64,000 nucleotides of DNA from Palsa-459 sp963841965 (GCA_963841965.1 CAWJES010000010.1:496001-560000); one strand, 5' to 3'; positions 42,809 to 51,488 are shown, counted from the first letter of the stretch. Made by a program: numbers and translations. Notes: generated from the letters alone by a model not told the origin.

Positions 42809-44110
42809 TCAGCTGTCGATCGAGAGGCGTGCCGCGATCTGTTGGGGAACCGGCGCCACCTCGCTCGCCGGTGTCGAGAGCGGTGCGGTCGGCGTGACGG
42901 TCAGGTCGGTGCAGGCCCTCGCGCCCTCCCAGTCGCTGAGCACACCCTGCGCGTACGCCCCGGACACGGGCACGGGCAGCTCGTCCTCGATCAGCGCCGG
43001 TCGCCACTCGAAGCGGTCGATGCGGCGGCCGGTGGCGGTGACGACCAGCGAGCCGCTGTTGTTTGTCGGCACGGGGTCGTTGTAGAAGGCGAAGTTCCCG
43101 AGCCCGTAATCGACGAGCGCCGTCCCGAGATAGCCGCCCCCGAGCAGCACGTGCGCGTGACTGCCGATCACGATGTCGGCGCCTGCGCGCACGAGCGCCG
43201 TGGCGAGCGGCTCCTGGATCGGGTCGGGGCAGGCGTCGAGCTGGATACCCCAGTGCAGGAAGACGATCACGGTGTCGTCGACCTTCCGGGCCGCCTGCAC
43301 TGCAGCGATGAGCTGGTTCACGTCGTAGGCCGAGGCGAGGCCCGGCTGGGTGTCCGATGCGCTCCACGCGTCCTGCAGGTCACCGTCGATCACCTGGGTT
43401 GCCGCGATGATCCCGATGTGCTGGCCGTCGATCGTCGTCTCGAACGGGGTGAACGCCTGGGCGGCATCCTGCCCGATGCCGAGGATCGTGTACTTCGTCT
43501 CGGTCCGCACCGCGAGGGCGGTCTGCAGCCCGGGCAGTCCGCAGTCCTCGCCGTGGTTGTTCGCCTCGGTGACGAGGGTGACCCCCGCCGCCTGGAACGC
43601 CGTCACCGCCGACGGCGGTGCCCAGAAGTTGTACTGCTTCGGAGCCGGGTCCGGACACGTGCCGTTCGTGAGTGCCGACTCGAAGTTCGCCATCGAGAGG
43701 TCCACGCCTCCGAGGAGCTGGGGCACGCCTGCGCCGAGTGCCGACGCTGGGTCCGCTGCCAGCCGGTCACCGAGCGTGCTGCCCGAAGGGAAGTTGACAT
43801 CCCCGCCGAACGCGAACGTCACCGGATGGCCGTCGCCGTCCCAGTCGGACGCGAGTCGCGGATTCACCCACGGCGCCGGGTGCGTCCGGTGGAGCGGTGG
43901 CGAAGTGCTCGTCGCGGCACCACCTCGCAGTCCGAGCCACAGGCCCGCGACGACCAGCACGCTCAGGAGCAGCACCGCCACGGTTCGGTTCCGTCGCACT
44001 CGCCTCGAGACGCCCTCAGGAGCCGTGCGCGGGAGTCGTCGGACGGGCGCAGGCAGCTCGAGCGGCGTGACCTCCGGTCCCGCACGGGTCAGCAGATCAC
44101 TGGGGCACAC
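42809..44110 (-). CDS. CapA-family (poly-gamma-glutamate synthesis-like) membrane-anchored metallophosphatase
   Basis: About 433 residues from a GTG at 44110 (start not certain). A cytosolic N-terminal tail of ~50 residues with RRVRRNR precedes one membrane helix (TVAVLLLSVLVVAGLWLG), so the domain is extracytoplasmic. The calcineurin-like CapA core is clear: FAFGGDVNFPSG, MANFESALTNG, LVTEANNHGEDCG, VIVFLHWGIQLD and VIGSHAHVLLGGGYLG. CapA proteins take part in poly-gamma-glutamate or related polymer export, but this domain is also found alone with unknown roles; no pgs genes are nearby. It lies directly downstream of a glycosyltransferase gene, 35 bases away. Confidence 0.86.
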   Translation of the reverse strand: MCPSDLLTRAGPEVTPLELPAPVRRLPRTAPEGVSRRVRRNRTVAVLLLSVLVVAGLWLGLRGGAATSTSPPLHRTHPAPWVNPRLASDWDGDGHPVTFAFGGDVNFPSGSTLGDRLAADPASALGAGVPQLLGGVDLSMANFESALTNGTCPDPAPKQYNFWAPPSAVTAFQAAGVTLVTEANNHGEDCGLPGLQTALAVRTETKYTILGIGQDAAQAFTPFETTIDGQHIGIIAATQVIDGDLQDAWSASDTQPGLASAYDVNQLIAAVQAARKVDDTVIVFLHWGIQLDACPDPIQEPLATALVRAGADIVIGSHAHVLLGGGYLGTALVDYGLGNFAFYNDPVPTNNSGSLVVTATGRRIDRFEWRPALIEDELPVPVSGAYAQGVLSDWEGARACTDLTVTPTAPLSTPASEVAPVPQQIAARLSIDS

Positions 44111-44145
44111 GATGAGAACCGTATTGGACGGAACGACCCGCAGCC

Positions 44146-45750
44146 CTACTTGACCACTCCAGGCTGGTACAGGAGGAGCGGGTCCGGTCCGACCGTGTAG
44201 GTCGTCACGGTCCCCGTGCGCAAGGCATGTTCCCACGCGTTCTCCTCCGCGCCGCCCATGTGGATCCGGACGATCCAGATCCGTCCGGTCGACGCGCTGC
44301 CCTCCGCCTTCAGCTCCTGCTCCGCCGCGGCGATCGCGTCGGACGGGCCGGTCGGGAGGCGGTTGGGCATCACGATCATCCACGGGTCGTCCGGGTACGA
44401 CGGCAGGAACCCGACGGTGACCGCCGCGCTGTGGACGAACTGCGGCGTGAGCTCGCTCTCGTAGTAGGCGAAGCCCCAGGACGCCTGCTCGTTCACGATC
44501 ACGACGTCGCCTGCGAGACGGTGGGTGTCGACGTACGCGACCTCGGATCGGACGTCCTCGATCGGGATGAGCTGCGTGCGGATGCTCGTGTGCACGGAGA
44601 CCACGAGCAGCCCCATGAAGATCGCGAGGCAGAGCAGCGTCACGCCCACGTTGCGCCTCGCCACCACCTGGATCCCGGTCGCCACGCCGATGGCGACGAG
44701 CACCGAGACGAGGACGATCCAGAACGTCGAGGTCCGCAGGTCGCCGAACGGGTACTTGTGCGCGGCGCTCGCGACGATGACGACGAGGACGGTGATCGGG
44801 ACGGTCATCGCCAGGGCCGGGCGCCCGAGCGCGACGAGGCTCGCGACGCCGACGAGCGCAAGGAGGAGGTAGAGCCACCAGAGATCCCACCCCACGACCG
44901 CCATCAGGAGCACCCAGTGATGGCCGATGAACCGCAGTGCACCGGAGAGTCCCTCGTTGGTGGGCATGAAGAAGCCCTTCTTGCCCCAGTTCGTGGTCAG
45001 CAGCGGGTTGAGCTGCTCGTGGAAGAGCAGGTAGATGAGCCCGCTCGTCACCGCCGACGCCGCGAACACGACGGCCACCTCCGAGAGGCGCCGCAGGTCC
45101 CGGCGGAGGAGGGACGCGATCGCGAGGGCGAGGATGGCCGAGAACCCGACGATCACCGACGTGTTGGTGAAGAGGAACCCGAAGGCCGTGACGACGCCGA
45201 TGGCGACGAGCCGCGGCCTCGTCCAGCGGCTCTCGATGCACGCCACAAGCAGGAGGATCAGGACCGAGACGCACGCCTCCGTCGTGTACTGCTTGAGGTC
45301 GCTCTGGGTCAGCATCGACGGTGCGAGGAGGACAGCCGTCGCGGTGAGCACGCCGGCGTAGCGCGGCAGCGGGAGCGCCCGGCCGAGGTAGTAGGCCAGC
45401 GCGACTGCCCCTGCGCATGCGAGCAGGGGCAGCATGCGCAGGTCCTGCTGGCCCCCGCCGGGAACCAGGCGCAGCAGGAGCGTCCAGCCGATCGGCGTCG
45501 AGGACGTGATCCACTTCATCGATCCGAGCGGCGCCTTGGTCGAGACCGCGACCCATGACTCGTCCACCCAGAAGGGCTGGCTGAGCATGTAGCCGACGTT
45601 GTGGACGACGAGGACCCCAGCAGCGAGCACGATGGCGAGGACGTGGTCTACCCAGGTGAGCCGACCCGCCCACAGCACGGGGGACACGTGTCGCGTCCGT
45701 CGCGGCGCCGGCGCCTGGTCCGGGGCCGCGACCGCGACGTCGTCGGTCAC
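44146..45750 (-). CDS. Multi-pass membrane glycosyltransferase (GT-C/GT39-like)
   Basis: A 534-residue integral membrane protein with roughly 11-12 helices and an extracytoplasmic C-terminal domain of ~150 residues. The first outer loop holds the acidic PFWVDESWVAVSTKAPLGS, the DE motif of polyprenyl-phosphate-sugar-dependent GT-C enzymes such as protein O-mannosyltransferase relatives. A later LKQYTTEACVSVLILLL helps identify the family of DUF-type dolichyl-phosphate mannosyltransferase-like proteins. The acceptor is unknown; together with the CapA-like gene it may act on cell-envelope polymer. Confidence 0.78.
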   Translation of the reverse strand: MTDDVAVAAPDQAPAPRRTRHVSPVLWAGRLTWVDHVLAIVLAAGVLVVHNVGYMLSQPFWVDESWVAVSTKAPLGSMKWITSSTPIGWTLLLRLVPGGGQQDLRMLPLLACAGAVALAYYLGRALPLPRYAGVLTATAVLLAPSMLTQSDLKQYTTEACVSVLILLLVACIESRWTRPRLVAIGVVTAFGFLFTNTSVIVGFSAILALAIASLLRRDLRRLSEVAVVFAASAVTSGLIYLLFHEQLNPLLTTNWGKKGFFMPTNEGLSGALRFIGHHWVLLMAVVGWDLWWLYLLLALVGVASLVALGRPALAMTVPITVLVVIVASAAHKYPFGDLRTSTFWIVLVSVLVAIGVATGIQVVARRNVGVTLLCLAIFMGLLVVSVHTSIRTQLIPIEDVRSEVAYVDTHRLAGDVVIVNEQASWGFAYYESELTPQFVHSAAVTVGFLPSYPDDPWMIVMPNRLPTGPSDAIAAAEQELKAEGSASTGRIWIVRIHMGGAEENAWEHALRTGTVTTYTVGPDPLLLYQPGVVK

Positions 45751-45834
45751 GACCGGGTGTCCAGGGGTGCGCGACGGGCGTGCGAAGCGGGCCCGTCGGT
45801 GCGAATCACGCCGAGAAGTCTGACTGAACGGGGG

Positions 45835-45872
45835 GCCCGGTGTCGTTCACCCGGGCTCGGCGGTCACCGCCG
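45835..45872 (-). terminator. Double hairpin after dnaB
   Basis: Two adjacent stems, GCCCGG/CCGGGC (45835-45856) and CGGCGG-TCA-CCGCCG (45858-45872), start 7 bases past the dnaB stop on the minus strand. No U-run. Confidence 0.45.
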
Positions 45873-45879
45873 GGCGTGC

Positions 45880-47256
45880 TCAGATCCCCTGGCCGAGGTT
45901 GTCGAATCGTGCGTACTGGCTCAGGAATGCGAGGTTTGCGTGGCCGGTCGGCCCGTTTCGGTGCTTCGCGATGAGGACCTCTGCCATGCCCCGCTTGTCG
46001 ACCGAGGCCTCTGGGTCGTAGGCCTCCTCGCGGTAGAGGAACATCACGACGTCGGCGTCCTGCTCGAGGGAGCCCGACTCGCGAAGGTCGGAGAGCATCG
46101 GCCGCTTGTCGGCGCGCTGCTCGAGGCCTCGGGAGAGCTGGGACAGTGCGACGACCGGGCACTTGAGCTCGCGCGCGAGGATCTTGAGCCCTCTCGACAT
46201 CTCGGCGACCTCCACCTGGCGGTTCTCCGAGCGAACCCGCGAGCTCATCAGCTGGAGGTAGTCGACGACCACGATGCCGAGCTCGCCGTGCTGCTTCTTC
46301 AGCCGCCTCGCCCGAGCGCGGATGTCCATGATCGTGAGGTGGGGGTTGTCGTCGATGTAGATGGTGGCCTCGCTGAGCCGGGTCAGGGCCCGGCTCACCT
46401 TCTGCCAATCCGTGTCGCTCAGCTGACCGGTGCGCATGCGCTGCGCGTCGACCCTGGCCTCCGAGGCCAGCAGGCGCTGCGAGAGCTCGAGGTGGCTCAT
46501 CTCGAGGCTGAAGAGCAGGGCCGGGCGCCGGAGCACCGCGCCCACGTGGGTCAGCATGCCGAGCGCAAAGCTCGTCTTTCCCATGGCAGGGCGCGCGCCG
46601 ACGATCGTCAGGCTCGAGGGCTGGAGCCCCAGCAGGATGTTGTCGAGATCGGTGAACCCCGTCGCGGTGCCCGTGATGCTCGTGGCGCCGCGCTCCTCGA
46701 TCCAGTCAAGGGACTCGTGCAGCAGCTCGCTCAGGTGGCGCACGGAGTCCGAGTTCCGGCGCTCCGCGACGTCCAGGATCATCTGCTCCGCGGCGTCGAC
46801 GACCCCCTTCACGTCGTCCGGGGCGCTGTAGGCCAGGTCCGCGATCTCGCCGCTCGCGCCGATCAGGCGCCGAAGGACCGCCAACTCCTGGACGATCGAC
46901 GCATAGTGCTGGGCGTTCGCCGCAGACGGCGTGTTCGCCTGCAGCGCGACGAGCGCGGCGGGGTCGACGCCCATCGCCGTCAGTCCGGCTCGATCCAGCT
47001 CGTCCGAGACGGTGACGGCGTCAGCCGGCTGCCCGGACTCGTAGAGCCGGTGGATGGCGGAGAAGATCTGCCCGTGCGCCGGCTTGTAGAAGTCCTCCGC
47101 CGTGCACAGCTCGGTGCCCGACGAGATCGCGTCGCTCGACAGGAGCATCGCCCCGAGGAGGGACTCCTCCGCATCGAGGTTGTGCGGGGGGACCTTGGGT
47201 CCCTCGTTGGCGGCGCGGAGTCGCACCGGCCGCGTGTCGTCGTAGGCCTGAACCAT
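45880..47256 (-). CDS. dnaB: Replicative DNA helicase
   Basis: A 458-residue hexameric helicase of the replication fork. The N-terminal primase-interacting domain begins PPHNLDAEESLLGAMLLS; the RecA-like domain has Walker A VGARPAMGKTSFAL, Walker B IVVVDYLQLM, LFSLEMSHLEL, the arginine-finger region PMLSDLRESGSLEQDADVV and C-terminal AKHRNGPTG. There is no intein, unlike the mycobacterial homologue. It lies downstream of the rpsF-ssb-rpsR-rplI operon, the usual actinobacterial order, but 316 bases and a terminator-like hairpin separate it, so it is probably transcribed separately. Confidence 0.97.
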   Translation of the reverse strand: MVQAYDDTRPVRLRAANEGPKVPPHNLDAEESLLGAMLLSSDAISSGTELCTAEDFYKPAHGQIFSAIHRLYESGQPADAVTVSDELDRAGLTAMGVDPAALVALQANTPSAANAQHYASIVQELAVLRRLIGASGEIADLAYSAPDDVKGVVDAAEQMILDVAERRNSDSVRHLSELLHESLDWIEERGATSITGTATGFTDLDNILLGLQPSSLTIVGARPAMGKTSFALGMLTHVGAVLRRPALLFSLEMSHLELSQRLLASEARVDAQRMRTGQLSDTDWQKVSRALTRLSEATIYIDDNPHLTIMDIRARARRLKKQHGELGIVVVDYLQLMSSRVRSENRQVEVAEMSRGLKILARELKCPVVALSQLSRGLEQRADKRPMLSDLRESGSLEQDADVVMFLYREEAYDPEASVDKRGMAEVLIAKHRNGPTGHANLAFLSQYARFDNLGQGI

Positions 47257-47572
47257 GTCCCTCTAACCGTCCCACGAATCGCTTCTGGAGTACCTCTCTA
47301 AAAGCCCGAGAACGCTGAGGAAAGTCTGTGTCTTGTTGCGCAGGAACGTCGGTATTTCGAGCGGTGCCTGTTGATGACCGGGCAGGCGCGGCGGTGCAGG
47401 GGTCGTCGGGCGCACGGCTGCACTCTTGGGGATCGATGTGACATGGCGCGGCACGCACGCAACGGTCGGGCCACACCGCGTGCGTGGACGCGCGGATGCC
47501 ACTGGAGCCACGCGCGAAACCGGTTGCGAAATCGGGGGGCGCGGCACAGCCGCGCCCGCGACAACGACCCGG
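47257..47572. other. Intergenic region between rplI and dnaB
   Basis: 316 bases. The right end holds the hairpin terminating the rpsF operon; the rest presumably holds the dnaB promoter and leader (AGAGGG just before the ATG). I see no gene or structured RNA that I can name. Confidence 0.5.
47537..47557 (-). terminator. Hairpin after rplI
   Basis: Perfect 9-bp stem GGGCGCGGC-ACA-GCCGCGCCC with a 3-base loop, 15 bases past the rplI stop. It probably ends the rpsF-ssb-rpsR-rplI transcript. Confidence 0.6.
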
Positions 47573-48022
47573 TCAGTCCTGGGCGACGACGCTGACGGTG
47601 ACGGTCGCCTCGACGTCGCCGAACAGCTTCACCGGCACGCTCACCTCACCCAATTCCTTCAGGTGCTCCGCGAGGACGACCTGGTGGCGGTCCACAGCAA
47701 CACCCGTCTCCTGGGCGAGTGCGGCTGCGATCTCGGTCGGTCCCACGGAGCCGAACAGCTTGCCCTTGTCGCCGGCGCGAGCCGGGATCACCAGCGTCTG
47801 CTTCTCGAGGGCCGCCTTCTGCGTCGCCGCGGACTCGAGGTCCTTGGCATCGCGCAGGTCGCGCGAGCGGCGCATGGCTGCCGCCTGGATCGCGGTTGAT
47901 TCCGATGCGGCCTGGGCTGAGCCGCTGGGCAGCAGGAAGTTGCGGGCATAGCCGCCCGCGACGTCCACGATGTCGCCACGGCGGCCGACGCCCTCGATGT
48001 CCTTGCGGAGGAGCACCTTCAT
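47573..48022 (-). CDS. rplI: Ribosomal protein L9
   Basis: A 149-residue large-subunit protein. The N-terminal rRNA-binding domain MKVLLRKDIEGVGRRGDIVD and GYARNFLLPSGSA is textbook; the central helix is rich in Ala/Lys, and the C-terminal domain ends VKLFGDVEATVTVSV. The ATG overlaps the rpsR stop by one base, so it is co-transcribed with rpsF, ssb and rpsR. Confidence 0.98.
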   Translation of the reverse strand: MKVLLRKDIEGVGRRGDIVDVAGGYARNFLLPSGSAQAASESTAIQAAAMRRSRDLRDAKDLESAATQKAALEKQTLVIPARAGDKGKLFGSVGPTEIAAALAQETGVAVDRHQVVLAEHLKELGEVSVPVKLFGDVEATVTVSVVAQD

Positions 48023-48492
48023 CAGGCCTCCACCTCGCCAGCATCGACAGAGACGACCTCATCTGCCACGACGATCTCCTCCACCGCGCCATCGCCGCCG
48101 ACCAATTCGTCGATCTCAAGGATCTCCATGGGCGCCTCTTCGGCGTCACGCGATGGCCCGCGGCCACGGCCGCCGCCTCCGCCGCCCTCGCGGTCCCGGC
48201 CCCTGCCGCCCCCGCGACGCTCGGTCACGGTCCGCTGCGTGTACGGGAGCAGCGCGAGCTCGCGCGCCGTCTTGATCGCCTCGGCGATCTCGCGCTGGTG
48301 CTGCTCGCAGTTCCCCGATACGCGACGCGCGCGGATCTTGCCCCGCTCGCTCATGTAGCGCTTGAGCATGCCCGAGTTCTTGTAGTCCACCCACTCGATG
48401 TTGGCCTGGCAGAGCGCGCAGGGCTTCTTCTTGATCCGCCTGCCCAGGTCCTTCGGCGCACGCTTGGTGGTGCGCATGTTGTTCCGTGCCAT
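48022..48492 (-). CDS. rpsR: Ribosomal protein S18 with a long acidic C-terminal extension
   Basis: 156 residues, about twice the usual 70-90. The first ~80 are a normal S18 (RRIKKKPCALCQ, VDYKNSGMLKRYMSERGKI, RRVSGNCEQHQREIAEAIK, ALLPYTQ) with CxxC plus C..H, the zinc-containing C+ form. After LLPYTQRTVTERR comes a Gly/Arg-rich linker of ~25 residues and then a ~45-residue strongly acidic tail (APMEILEIDELVGG, EEIVVADEVVSVDAGEVEA). The tail is read in frame without disruption and ends at a stop that overlaps the rplI start, so it does not look like a frameshift artefact. Its role is unknown. The rpsR ATG overlaps the ssb stop (TGATG). Confidence 0.92.
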   Translation of the reverse strand: MARNNMRTTKRAPKDLGRRIKKKPCALCQANIEWVDYKNSGMLKRYMSERGKIRARRVSGNCEQHQREIAEAIKTARELALLPYTQRTVTERRGGGRGRDREGGGGGGRGRGPSRDAEEAPMEILEIDELVGGDGAVEEIVVADEVVSVDAGEVEA

Positions 48493-48944
48493 CAGAAGGG
48501 CTCCTCGTCGAATCCGTACCCGGCATCCGGGTCCTGCTTGGGTGCGCTCGGCGCGCGCGCTGGGCGCTGCTCGCCGGGTCCGCGCCGCTCGGTCCTGGTC
48601 ACCTGAGCGGTTGCCCACCGGAGCGACGGTGCGATCTCGTCCGCGACGATCTCGACGACGCTGCGCTTGTCGCCGTTGTCGGTCTCCCAGGAGCGCTGCT
48701 CGAGCCGTCCGGTGACGATCACGCGGTTGCCCTTCGCGATCGACTCAGCGACGTTCTCTCCGAGCTCGCCCCACGCGACGACGTTGAAGAAGCTGACCTT
48801 CTCCTCCCACTCCTGGGTCTGGCGGTTCTGCCAGCGCCGATTCACGGCGAGGCCGAGGGAGCAGTTCGCCTGCCCAGAGGCGATGAATCGAAGCTCCGGG
48901 TCGCGCGTGACGTTCCCGATGACGGTCACTGTGTTGTCTGCCAT
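48492..48944 (-). CDS. ssb: Single-stranded DNA-binding protein
   Basis: A 150-residue OB-fold tetramer subunit. The N-terminal NTVTVIGNVTRDPELRFIAS, VNRRWQNRQTQEWEEKVSFF and GNRVIVTGRLEQRSWET are diagnostic; a Pro/Ala-rich linker leads to the acidic C-terminal tip GYGFDEEPF that docks replication and repair proteins (the DDDIPF-like tail). Second gene of the rpsF operon, 13 bases after rpsF. Confidence 0.97.
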   Translation of the reverse strand: MADNTVTVIGNVTRDPELRFIASGQANCSLGLAVNRRWQNRQTQEWEEKVSFFNVVAWGELGENVAESIAKGNRVIVTGRLEQRSWETDNGDKRSVVEIVADEIAPSLRWATAQVTRTERRGPGEQRPARAPSAPKQDPDAGYGFDEEPF

Positions 48945-48957
48945 GGTTCTCCTGTCC

Positions 48958-49281
48958 TCAGGCCGCGCCGGCGGCGAGGCGCTTCGCAGCGCCCTTCTCT
49001 GGCAGGCGGATGATCTTGTGCCGCAGGACCTCGGTGGCGAGCGTCAGGTGGCGGTCGAGCTCGGCGACGGTGGCCGGCTCGCCCGTGAACTCGACGACGA
49101 CGTAGTAGCCCTCGCGGCGCTTCTTCATCTCGTAGGCGAAGGTGCGCTTCCCCCAACGGTCGATCTGTCCGGGGGTTCCGCCGTTGGCGCGGATGGCCTC
49201 GAGCGAGCGGTCGAGCGCGGCCTGGATGTCCTGCGCATCGACGGCGACGTCGAAGATGATCATGGTCTCATAGGGCCGCAA
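48958..49281 (-). CDS. rpsF: Ribosomal protein S6
   Basis: A 107-residue small-subunit protein that pairs with S18. The sequence RPYETMIIFDVAVDAQDIQ, GKRTFAYEMKKRREGYYVVV and LATEVLRHKIIRLPEK is typical. The start was taken at a TTG (49281) because family members begin MRPYE and GGAGG lies 8 bases upstream; the first in-frame ATG (49263) would cut off the conserved first strand. First gene of the operon; its leader contains several hairpins. Confidence 0.93.
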   Translation of the reverse strand: MRPYETMIIFDVAVDAQDIQAALDRSLEAIRANGGTPGQIDRWGKRTFAYEMKKRREGYYVVVEFTGEPATVAELDRHLTLATEVLRHKIIRLPEKGAAKRLAAGAA

Positions 49282-49305
49282 CGGGCTGTCCTCCCTCTGG
49301 ACCGG

Positions 49306-49360
49306 CGCAGGGCGCCGGGCCCCGTCGTTCGGGGCAGGGTGTGTTCCCGCCGAAGCGGGA
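49306..49360 (-). promoter_or_regulatory. Structured rpsF leader
   Basis: Hairpins TCCCGC-CGAA-GCGGGA (49345-49360) and GCCCCG/CGGGGC (49319-49335), followed by a GC-rich stem with the complementary CCGGCGC/GCGCCGG arms just before the Shine-Dalgarno. Many bacteria carry an S6:S18-binding autoregulatory motif here; I could not confirm its consensus. Confidence 0.35.
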
Positions 49361-49454
49361 CCTCTGATCGTAGCCGCCAGATGGTATCCGTCGCACCTCG
49401 GGGTCCGGCTTGGCACCCTGGTCCGCGGGGCCGCGCCGCGCGATGGCGGCCGGA

Positions 49455-50294
49455 CTATTCGCCCAGGGCCTCGCGAAGCTCCGTCGTCGCCACGTAGGTC
49501 TCGGTCTCGCCGGGGAAGTCCGAGGACCGCACGTCTGCCGCGAAGCGTGCGATCGCGTCGGTGATGACGGGGCCGAGGTTCGCGTACTGGCGGACGAACT
49601 TCGGGGCAGTGCGGTCCCCGAGTCCCAGCAGGTCGTGGAAGACGAGGACCTGGCCATCCGTGGACGCCCCTGCCCCGATGCCGATGGTCGGGATGGCGAT
49701 GGCCCTCGTGATCCGATCTGCGAGCACGTCGGGGATCCCCTCGAGGACGATGGCGAAGCATCCGGCGTCCTCGAGCGAGTGGGCGTCCTGGACCAGCAGC
49801 TTCGCCGCCTCGAGGTCCTTGCCTTGCACCCGGTACCCGCCCATCGCGAGCAGCGACTGGGGCGTCAGCCCGAGATGTCCCATCACGGGGATCTCGGCGT
49901 TGACGATGGCCTCGACGACCGGCGTGCGCACCACCCCGCCCTCGAGCTTGACGCACTGCGCCCCGGCCCGCACGAGCGTGCCCGCGTTTCGGACGGCGTC
50001 GCGGCGGCCGGTGTGGTAGCTGAGCCACGGCAGGTCGCCGACGATCAGCGCCTTCGGCTTCGCCCGCGCGACGGCCGCCGTGTGTCGCGCCATGTCGTCC
50101 ACGGTGACGTGCATCGACCCGGGATAACCGAGCACGTTGTCGGCGACGGAGTCCCCGACCAGCAGCAGGTCGACGCCGGCTGCATCGGCGAGCCGGGCCG
50201 ACGGCTCGTCGTACGCGGTGACCATCACGATCGGCTCTGATCCGTTCGAGCGCTTGCGGTTGCGCAGGTCCGCGGACGTGACCGGGCGGCTCAC
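49455..50294 (-). CDS. panB: 3-methyl-2-oxobutanoate hydroxymethyltransferase
   Basis: A 279-residue TIM-barrel enzyme making ketopantoate from 2-oxoisovalerate and methylene-THF, the first committed step of pantothenate/CoA synthesis. Seen: VTAYDEPSARLADAAGVDLLLVG-type start, LLVGDSVADNVLGYPGSMHV, GGVVRTPVVEAIVNAEIPVM, GHLGLTPQS and TIGIGAGASTDGQVLVFHDLLG. Start is the GTG at 50294, which overlaps the stop of the upstream DUF5318 gene by 4 bases (GTGA). Its substrate is the valine oxoacid that the bkd enzyme would also consume. Confidence 0.95.
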   Translation of the reverse strand: MSRPVTSADLRNRKRSNGSEPIVMVTAYDEPSARLADAAGVDLLLVGDSVADNVLGYPGSMHVTVDDMARHTAAVARAKPKALIVGDLPWLSYHTGRRDAVRNAGTLVRAGAQCVKLEGGVVRTPVVEAIVNAEIPVMGHLGLTPQSLLAMGGYRVQGKDLEAAKLLVQDAHSLEDAGCFAIVLEGIPDVLADRITRAIAIPTIGIGAGASTDGQVLVFHDLLGLGDRTAPKFVRQYANLGPVITDAIARFAADVRSSDFPGETETYVATTELREALGE

Positions 50295-50724
50295 CGGGCC
50301 TCGCTCTTCGCGCTCTTGGTGCCCTTGCTCCGCCTCGCCCGCTTTCCCCCGGCCTCCCACTTGCGCGCGAGGTGGTGGAACCCGCAGGCGGTGCAGGCCT
50401 CCACCGAGTAGCAGATGACTGGCTCCTCGCGGCGCTCGAGCCGGGCGAGCTGGCCTTGGTGGACGGGCATGTACCACCGGGCGGGAGCTTCGCCCCGAAG
50501 ACGTAGGTGACCTCGACGGTCGGATCGGCGTCGCACACGGGGCACGTCTGGCCGGTCGGGCGTCCCAGGTTCGCGGCTGCGCGGAGGAGCTCGGGATGGG
50601 CGTCGCACACGTCCTCGCGACGGACCCGGCCCTTGCGGACGGCCTCGATCAGCGAGTGTCGGACGAGCCCGTACTCGACGACGCCCGTTCGCTGCGACTC
50701 GGACCTCTGGATCCCGCTCGCCAT
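50291..50724 (-). CDS. DUF5318 zinc-ribbon-like protein, one apparent frameshift
   Basis: A ~140-residue actinobacterial protein usually found near these genes. The N-terminal half (VEYGLVRHSLIEAVRKGRVR, PELLRAAANLG, GQTCPVCDADPTVEVTYVFG) and the C-terminal half (EEPVICYSVEACTACGFHHL) are in different frames. The switch is near 50480, just after GAKLPPGG, and needs one base. Two CxxC pairs (CPVC, CTAC) suggest a zinc site. The 4-base overlap with panB is kept, so a base-calling error is more likely than a true pseudogene. Confidence 0.7.
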
Positions 50725-50796
50725 CGGCGAAACGCTAGCGGGATGCCCGGGGCGTCGGGAGGTCCGTTCGGGGCCGTGACAGAATTGCACCTTCGA

Positions 50797-50813
50797 TATA
50801 TCGGACTGATACA
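50797..50813 (+). promoter_or_regulatory. PadR-like operator upstream of the padR-ino1 pair
   Basis: TATATC-n5-GATACA (50797-50813), one mismatch from a perfect inverted repeat, ending 9 bases before the padR GTG. The position over a likely start site suggests autorepression. Confidence 0.5.
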
Positions 50814-50822
50814 CTCTGCAGC

Positions 50823-51488
50823 GTGCTGGACCTCGCCATCCTCGGCCTCCTCGGTGAGAAGGACCGTCACGGCTATGAGATCCGCCGCCTCATCCGCGAC
50901 GAGCTCGGGCTCGTCGCCAACGTGTCCTTCGGCTCCCTCTACCCCGCTCTCGCTCGGCTCGAGCGCCAGGGCGCAGTCGAGGTCGTCGGCGACGTCTCGA
51001 CGATGACCTCGGTGCCCGCCACCCCCTCGACCGGGTCCCTCTCGGGTGAGCGCGCGGCTGCGCGCGGCCGTCGCACCGGCCTCTCGAGGGGCCTGCGCAG
51101 CCGAAAGGTCTACCGGCTGACGCCGGCGGGGGCAGCCCTCTTCAACAAGCTGCTCGCCGAGACCCCCCAGCAGGACGACCCCAGGAGCTTCGGGCTGCGC
51201 CTCGCGCTGGCCCGCCACCTCCCTCCTTCAGCGCGGCTCGAGCTCCTCGAGCGCCGCCGCGCAGAGCTCTTCCGACGGCTCGCAGAGCTCGAGGAGACAA
51301 CCGGGGGCGACGCCCTCGACCCCTATGCCAGGTCCGTCGTCGAGCACGCCGCCCAGGGCGTGCGACACGACATCGCCTGGCTCGACGACCTGATCGCCGC
51401 CGAAGACGGTGCGCGACTTCCTATCGGGGCAGAGTCCCCGCCGACACAGGAGCCAGACCCCGTAGGGGTCGAAAGGAGCACCACATGA
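50823..51488 (+). CDS. PadR-family transcriptional regulator
   Basis: A 221-residue regulator. N-terminal winged helix: LDLAILGLLGEKDRHGYEIR, FGSLYPALARLERQGAVEVV and KVYRLTPAGAALF; a Ser/Arg-rich insertion of ~30 residues lengthens the wing. The C-terminal helical dimerisation region is LARHLPPSARLELLERRRAE. It overlaps the ino1 start by 4 bases, the same pairing as in mycobacteria, so it is the likely repressor of inositol phosphate synthesis as well as of itself. Confidence 0.9.
   Translation: MLDLAILGLLGEKDRHGYEIRRLIRDELGLVANVSFGSLYPALARLERQGAVEVVGDVSTMTSVPATPSTGSLSGERAAARGRRTGLSRGLRSRKVYRLTPAGAALFNKLLAETPQQDDPRSFGLRLALARHLPPSARLELLERRRAELFRRLAELEETTGGDALDPYARSVVEHAAQGVRHDIAWLDDLIAAEDGARLPIGAESPPTQEPDPVGVERSTT

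Noticed and set aside
47257..47536. Small structured RNA upstream of dnaB
   Set aside because: Some short complementary stretches exist, but nothing matches a known RNA family and pairing is weak.
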